A stretch of DNA of 27,145 bases, taken from assembly GCA_016715765.1 (NCBI GenBank), contig JADJZJ010000039.1, positions 1 through 27,145 of the forward strand, in the 5' to 3' direction. Shown here piece by piece: positions 23,951 to 27,145 of the stretch. Position 1 is the stretch's first letter. The number at the start of each line of letters is the position of its first letter. The stretch is from Opitutaceae bacterium (GTDB lineage: Bacteria; Verrucomicrobiota; Verrucomicrobiia; Opitutales; Opitutaceae). A program made the translations under genes and the position numbers. Below the pieces are notes generated by a model. The model worked only from the letters and a program-made list of their open reading frames with translations. It was not told the DNA's origin and ran no database searches.

Positions 23951-24050
23951 AAATAACCTGTCTTCAACCCGGTTTCCGCGCCGCCGCGCCGCATCTTTTT
24001 ACAGCCAGGAATGACTGGGTGCCTTCCGGTGGTCAGAAAGGATTTTTTGT

Positions 24051-25079
24051 ATGAACCCCCTTCCCAAATTTCCTGATCCCATCGTCGAGGCCGCTGCTGC
24101 CTGGGCCCTGAAAAACGACCGCGGTCTCACCGCCGCCGAGCAGGACGAATTTTCCCAATGGCTCGCCGTTTCCGCCGCGCACCGTTCCGCCTACGCCGAG
24201 GCCCGCTGGGGTTGGGAGGAACTCGACCGCCTCGTCGGCCTGCAGTCCTCCGTCCACGCCGTGCCCGATCCCGACCTGCTGGCACCGCCGCGGCGCCGCC
24301 TCCTGCGCTTTGCGCTCCCGGCGGTCCTGGTGTTGGCGGCTGCCGTCGTGGTGGGCCTGTTCCTCATCCGGCCGGGTGCCGTGCCGGCCAATGACGAAAT
24401 AGCGGGTTCCGCCCATACGCTGGCGCTCATCGAGCAGCGCGAGCTGTCCGACGGTTCCGTGATCGAGCTCAACCGCGGCGCGGTCGTCACGGAGCATTTC
24501 ACCGCGGGGCAGCGCCTGGTGCGACTGGTGCGCGGCGAGGCCCATTTCAAGGTGGCGAAGGACGCCGCCCGCCCGTTCGTCGTCGAGGCCGCCGGCGTGG
24601 CCGTGCGCGCGGTCGGCACCGCGTTCAACGTCCGGCTCGGCGCCGCCTCCGTCGAGGTGCTCGTCACCGAGGGCAGGGTGCAGGTGGCCGACGCCGTCCG
24701 CGGCCAGTCCCTGCTCGGCGCGCAGGTGGACGGCCAGCCGCCGGTGCTGGCCGCCGGACAAAGCGCCACCGTGGACCTCGCCCCGACCGCCGTGCCGCAG
24801 GTGGCGACGGTCAGCCAAGCCGAGATCGAACAACGCCTCGCCTGGCAGCCGCGCCTGCTGGATTTCACCGACACGCCGATGCCCGAGATCGTCGCCGAAT
24901 TCAACCGCCGCAACCCCGTCCGGCTCATCCTGGACGATGCAGCCTTGGAGCAGATGCGCCTCAGCGCCGCCTTCCGCTCCGACAACGTGGACGGCTTCGT
25001 GCGCCTGATGGAGTCCGACTTCGGCCTCCGCGCCGAGTGGCGCAATAACGGCGAAATCCTCCTCCGCCGCGCCCGCTGA
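24051..25079 (+). CDS. FecR-family anti-sigma factor / signal transducer
   Basis: The 342-residue inner-membrane protein has an N-terminal cytoplasmic FecR_N (DUF4880) segment at 10-55 (AAAWALKNDRGLTAAEQDEFSQWL), one transmembrane helix at about 86-106 (FALPAVLVLAAAVVVGLFLI), the periplasmic FecR domain at about 120-215 (LSDGSVIELNRGAVV, RGEAHFKV, AVGTAFNVR, VLVTEGRV) and a C-terminal DUF4974/STN-like segment at 268-340 (LDFTDTPMPEIVAEFNRRNP). It relays ligand occupancy of the partner TonB-dependent receptor to the ECF sigma factor. A Shine-Dalgarno-like AAAGGA lies about 10 bp before the ATG, one of the few in the window. Confidence 0.9.
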   Translation: MNPLPKFPDPIVEAAAAWALKNDRGLTAAEQDEFSQWLAVSAAHRSAYAEARWGWEELDRLVGLQSSVHAVPDPDLLAPPRRRLLRFALPAVLVLAAAVVVGLFLIRPGAVPANDEIAGSAHTLALIEQRELSDGSVIELNRGAVVTEHFTAGQRLVRLVRGEAHFKVAKDAARPFVVEAAGVAVRAVGTAFNVRLGAASVEVLVTEGRVQVADAVRGQSLLGAQVDGQPPVLAAGQSATVDLAPTAVPQVATVSQAEIEQRLAWQPRLLDFTDTPMPEIVAEFNRRNPVRLILDDAALEQMRLSAAFRSDNVDGFVRLMESDFGLRAEWRNNGEILLRRAR

Positions 25080-25341
25080 ACCGGACCATCTCCAACCCAT
25101 GATTTCGCCGGATGCCCGCCGGGGTCTCTGATTGAGTGCCTCTGGCTTTTGTCACCTTGGAGGGAACGTGACGCCGAGGCCACGATTGCTGGATCTGCGA
25201 GCTCATATCAGGGGTTTCGAGGCCGGACCAATTTGCCGGCCACCTTTATTGAAACAGTTCCGATGCATTCCCTTCGCGCTCCTTGGCGACCTTCGCGGTT
25301 TATCCTCTCCGTTCACTCTGCTACCTCCTGTAAAATCGTCT

Positions 25342-25472
25342 GGGTCCTTATGTGCCTTTTGTGCTTTTTGTGCCTGCCCTCCGTCATGTCCTCCGTAGGC
25401 CCTGCGAAGGAGGAAGGCTTGGCGAAGGAGGGGCCATCCTCTGATCCGTGTCATCCGTGAAATCCGTGGCTA
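25342..25472. repeat. Half-copy of the 13370-13603 element carrying an inserted CTCCGTAGGCC segment
   Basis: GGGTCCTTATGTGC (25342) and CCATCCTCTGATCCGTG...AAATCCGTGGCTAA (25433-25472) match the right half of 13370-13603. About 55 bp in between, including CTCCGTAGGCC and two GCGAAGGAGG repeats, are absent from that copy. No gene is supported in 25080-25563. Confidence 0.75.
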
Positions 25473-25494
25473 AATTTTCCTGGGTCGGAATTTT

Positions 25495-25530
25495 CTTTAA
25501 CGGAAAATCCCGCGTCGGGGTTTGTGGGGC
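25495..25530 (+). promoter_or_regulatory. Candidate ECF-sigma promoter upstream of the TonB-dependent receptor
   Basis: CTTTAACGGAAAATCCC (25495-25511) is identical to 23120-23136. The receptor ATG lies 52 bp downstream. The shared element suggests both genes are read by the same sigma factor, probably the one at 23183. Confidence 0.6.
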
Positions 25531-25563
25531 AGTTACCCAGTCGTCCAACCAACCAACACCACC

Positions 25564-26271
25564 ATGCACTTGCTGACCTCAGTGCGCCGGATGCTATTCA
25601 TCGCGTCCGGCCTGCTCGCCCTCGGTGCCGCGGCCTTCGCCGCGGAACCTGCCGTCAAGACCTTCGATCTCCCCGCCGGCCCCGCCGCCGAGACTCTCAA
25701 GCAGTTCGCCGCCCAGAGCGGACGCGAGATCGTCTTCTCACCCCAGGCCGTCACCCAGGTCACGACCCAGCCGGTGAAAGGTGAACTCACCCCCGCCGCC
25801 GCGCTGGACGCGATGCTGGCGGACACCGGGCTCATGGCCTCGCAGGACAGTAAAACCGGCGCCTTCGCCGTGCGGAAGGGCGACCTCCCAAACGCCCAAA
25901 GGGCGGCGCAAGTGGCCAAGGCCAGCGTCCGCCCGGAGACTAGCGCCCAGACTCAGGAAGGCGTCGTTCGCCTTGAGCAATACGAGGTGCTTGGCTCCCG
26001 TATTCGACAGACCGAGGCGATGGGTCCGACTCCGCTCAACAGTTACGACTCGGAATATATCCGCGCTTCCGGCGCGCTTACGCTTTCTGACTTCCTGCGT
26101 TCTTTGCCGCAGACTTACAGCGGTGTCGCGATCGGGCGCAGCAGCGCGCCGAGCGATCTCAGCATGCTGGGAGGAACCCGGGTGGAAGGGCAGCTTCCCA
26201 TTGGGCAAGTGATAGGAGGTAGCCCTTCATTGGCTACAGAATGCCCATCAAACCGGCGTTTCTGGCGTTGA
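25564..26271 (+). CDS. TonB-dependent receptor with STN domain, N-terminal part (frame broken)
   Basis: The signal peptide is 1-26 (MLFIASGLLALGAAAFA). The STN (secretin/TonB short N-terminal) domain at about 30-103 reads TFDLPAGPAAETLKQFAAQSGREIVFSP and, later, LTPAAALDAMLADTGL. The plug domain starts near VRLEQYEVLGSRI (about 135-147) and runs through LTLSDFLRSLPQTYSG. The STN domain signals to FecR. The frame ends early at 26271 because of two small indels (about 26215-26250 and at 26270): the string HQTGVSGV is found in a second frame at 26246-26269 and LGSGSTLVLVDGRRV in a third from about 26277. Repaired, this is one gene continuing to the window end. Confidence 0.85.
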   Translation: MHLLTSVRRMLFIASGLLALGAAAFAAEPAVKTFDLPAGPAAETLKQFAAQSGREIVFSPQAVTQVTTQPVKGELTPAAALDAMLADTGLMASQDSKTGAFAVRKGDLPNAQRAAQVAKASVRPETSAQTQEGVVRLEQYEVLGSRIRQTEAMGPTPLNSYDSEYIRASGALTLSDFLRSLPQTYSGVAIGRSSAPSDLSMLGGTRVEGQLPIGQVIGGSPSLATECPSNRRFWR

Positions 26272-27145
26272 GTCTCCACAATCTCGGTTCGGGCTCCACT
26301 TTAGTACTCGTCGACGGTCGGCGTGTGGCCCAATCCGGCGTGGGGAACCGAAATTCCGCAACTGGCCAGGGTTTCGTGGACTTGAACACCATTCCCCTCG
26401 GTCTCATTGAGCGAGTTGAAATCATCACGGACGGAGCCTCAGCCATTTACGGCGCCGATGCCGTTGCGGGTGTGATCAATATCATCCTCCGCAAGAATTG
26501 GTCGGGGAGCGAGCTAAGTGCTTCGTCGCGGGGTGCGGCTCATGGGGGGGGCACGGAGTGGCAGGGGACCCTCACGACCGGATTCACCAGCGGCAAGCTC
26601 CGTGGCACCCTGGCGTTGGATTACTACAAGCGGGAACCATTGTTTGCCTCGCAGCGGTCGTTTTCTAATGGCATGGATAATCGCGGGATCTATCTGGGAG
26701 AAACCACGTTTGGGCCGGCCTATGGCTTGGATTACCGGATGCAGTTCGGCTACGCACCGACCGTACAGGTGGTGCCGTTTAGTGCCGCTTCGTTCGCCAA
26801 TCTGCCTGGCGTTCGCGTTGCCTTGGCGCCTGAGGGGGCGTCCTCGATGCCAACGCTTGCGGCGTTCATTCCGCGGACGAGTAACGCATCCAACCAAAAC
26901 AGTTCCCTCACCACGGTCATCGGCCAGGGCCAGCGCGCGACCAGTGTCAGTGATTTTCTCAACCTCGTACCCGAAGCCGAGCGCTACGGCGTCACCGGTA
27001 ACTTCACCTACGATGCCGGTGGGGGTGCGGAGATCTACGGCTCCATCAGCCACACGGATTCGCGCAGTTTTGCCCAGACGCTGCCCGCCTACATCGGCAC
27101 GCCAAACAATGCCTTCACCGCCGCCTACATTGTGCCTGCCGCCTA
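26241..27145 (+). pseudogene. TonB-dependent receptor, remainder of plug and start of barrel (partial)
   Basis: This open frame continues the receptor and runs off the window. Plug motifs are LGSGSTLVLVDGRRV, FVDLNTIPLGLIERVEIITDG and ASAIYGADAVAGVINIILRKN, the family's most conserved block. Barrel strands follow (LRGTLALDYYKREPLF and GGAEIYGSISHTDSRSF). There is no genuine start; the ATG at 26241 is in frame but its first residues are a misread of conserved plug sequence. No stop is met before 27145. Whether the break is a real mutation or a sequencing artefact cannot be told here. Confidence 0.8.

Noticed and set aside
23710..24054. Small open frame starting at the ATG overlapping the sigma stop
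   Set aside because: Mostly translation of the 111-bp repeat element; the string NHKEHK is a typical repeat artefact.

Overview
The window is GC-rich (roughly two thirds G+C by eye), densely coded bacterial DNA. Several traits together point to a Verrucomicrobiota member, most like the Opitutaceae: an ECF sigma/FecR/STN-type TonB-dependent receptor set, secreted proteins built from repeated TonB C-terminal domains, a GxxExxY gene, and intergenic spaces packed with long inverted repeats. This placement is inference from gene style; there is no rRNA or other taxonomic marker. No tRNA, rRNA, CRISPR array or transposase was found.

Region 1 (1-12343) is a corrinoid/methyl-transfer-like gene cluster. 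A DUF1638 protein and a RACo/RamA-type corrinoid activation protein (2Fe-2S plus ASKHA domain) head a tightly spaced five-gene operon (246-5980). The operon continues with three uroporphyrinogen-decarboxylase-fold (URO-D) proteins. Five further URO-D-fold genes follow, one on the minus strand, making eight very different paralogues in about 10 kb. None carries the substrate-site motif of heme-pathway HemE. Two keep the HxC...C zinc motif of MtaA/MtbA-type methyltransferases (one of them is frameshifted before its last Cys). The others replace it in ordered ways. No corrinoid-binding protein is encoded here, so one would have to lie elsewhere.

Region 2 (12401-13346) holds a GxxExxY nuclease-like gene enclosed by a near-perfect 29-bp inverted repeat, then a convergent Mpo1-like (DUF962) membrane protein. 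Region 3 (13623-16827 and 19808-21223) has two enolase-superfamily enzymes, an SDR dehydrogenase and an aldo/keto reductase. That enzyme mix resembles oxidative sugar or deoxysugar-acid catabolism. A reasonable inference is that the region 1 methyltransferases demethylate O-methylated sugars or related compounds that then feed region 3.

Region 4 (17034-22775) has two intact secreted multi-TonB_C proteins and a decayed third one between 30-bp direct repeats. Region 5 (23120-27145) is a FecI-type sigma factor, FecR and a TonB-dependent receptor that is frameshifted and runs off the window. A 17-bp identical element precedes both the sigma gene and the receptor gene and is a candidate ECF promoter.

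Most intergenic gaps of any size contain an inverted-repeat element. Several element families share TTAACC(A/G)C...G(T/C)GGTTAA termini, and repeats supply the stop codons of at least three genes. Most gene starts lack a Shine-Dalgarno sequence and are preceded by pyrimidine-rich tracts.
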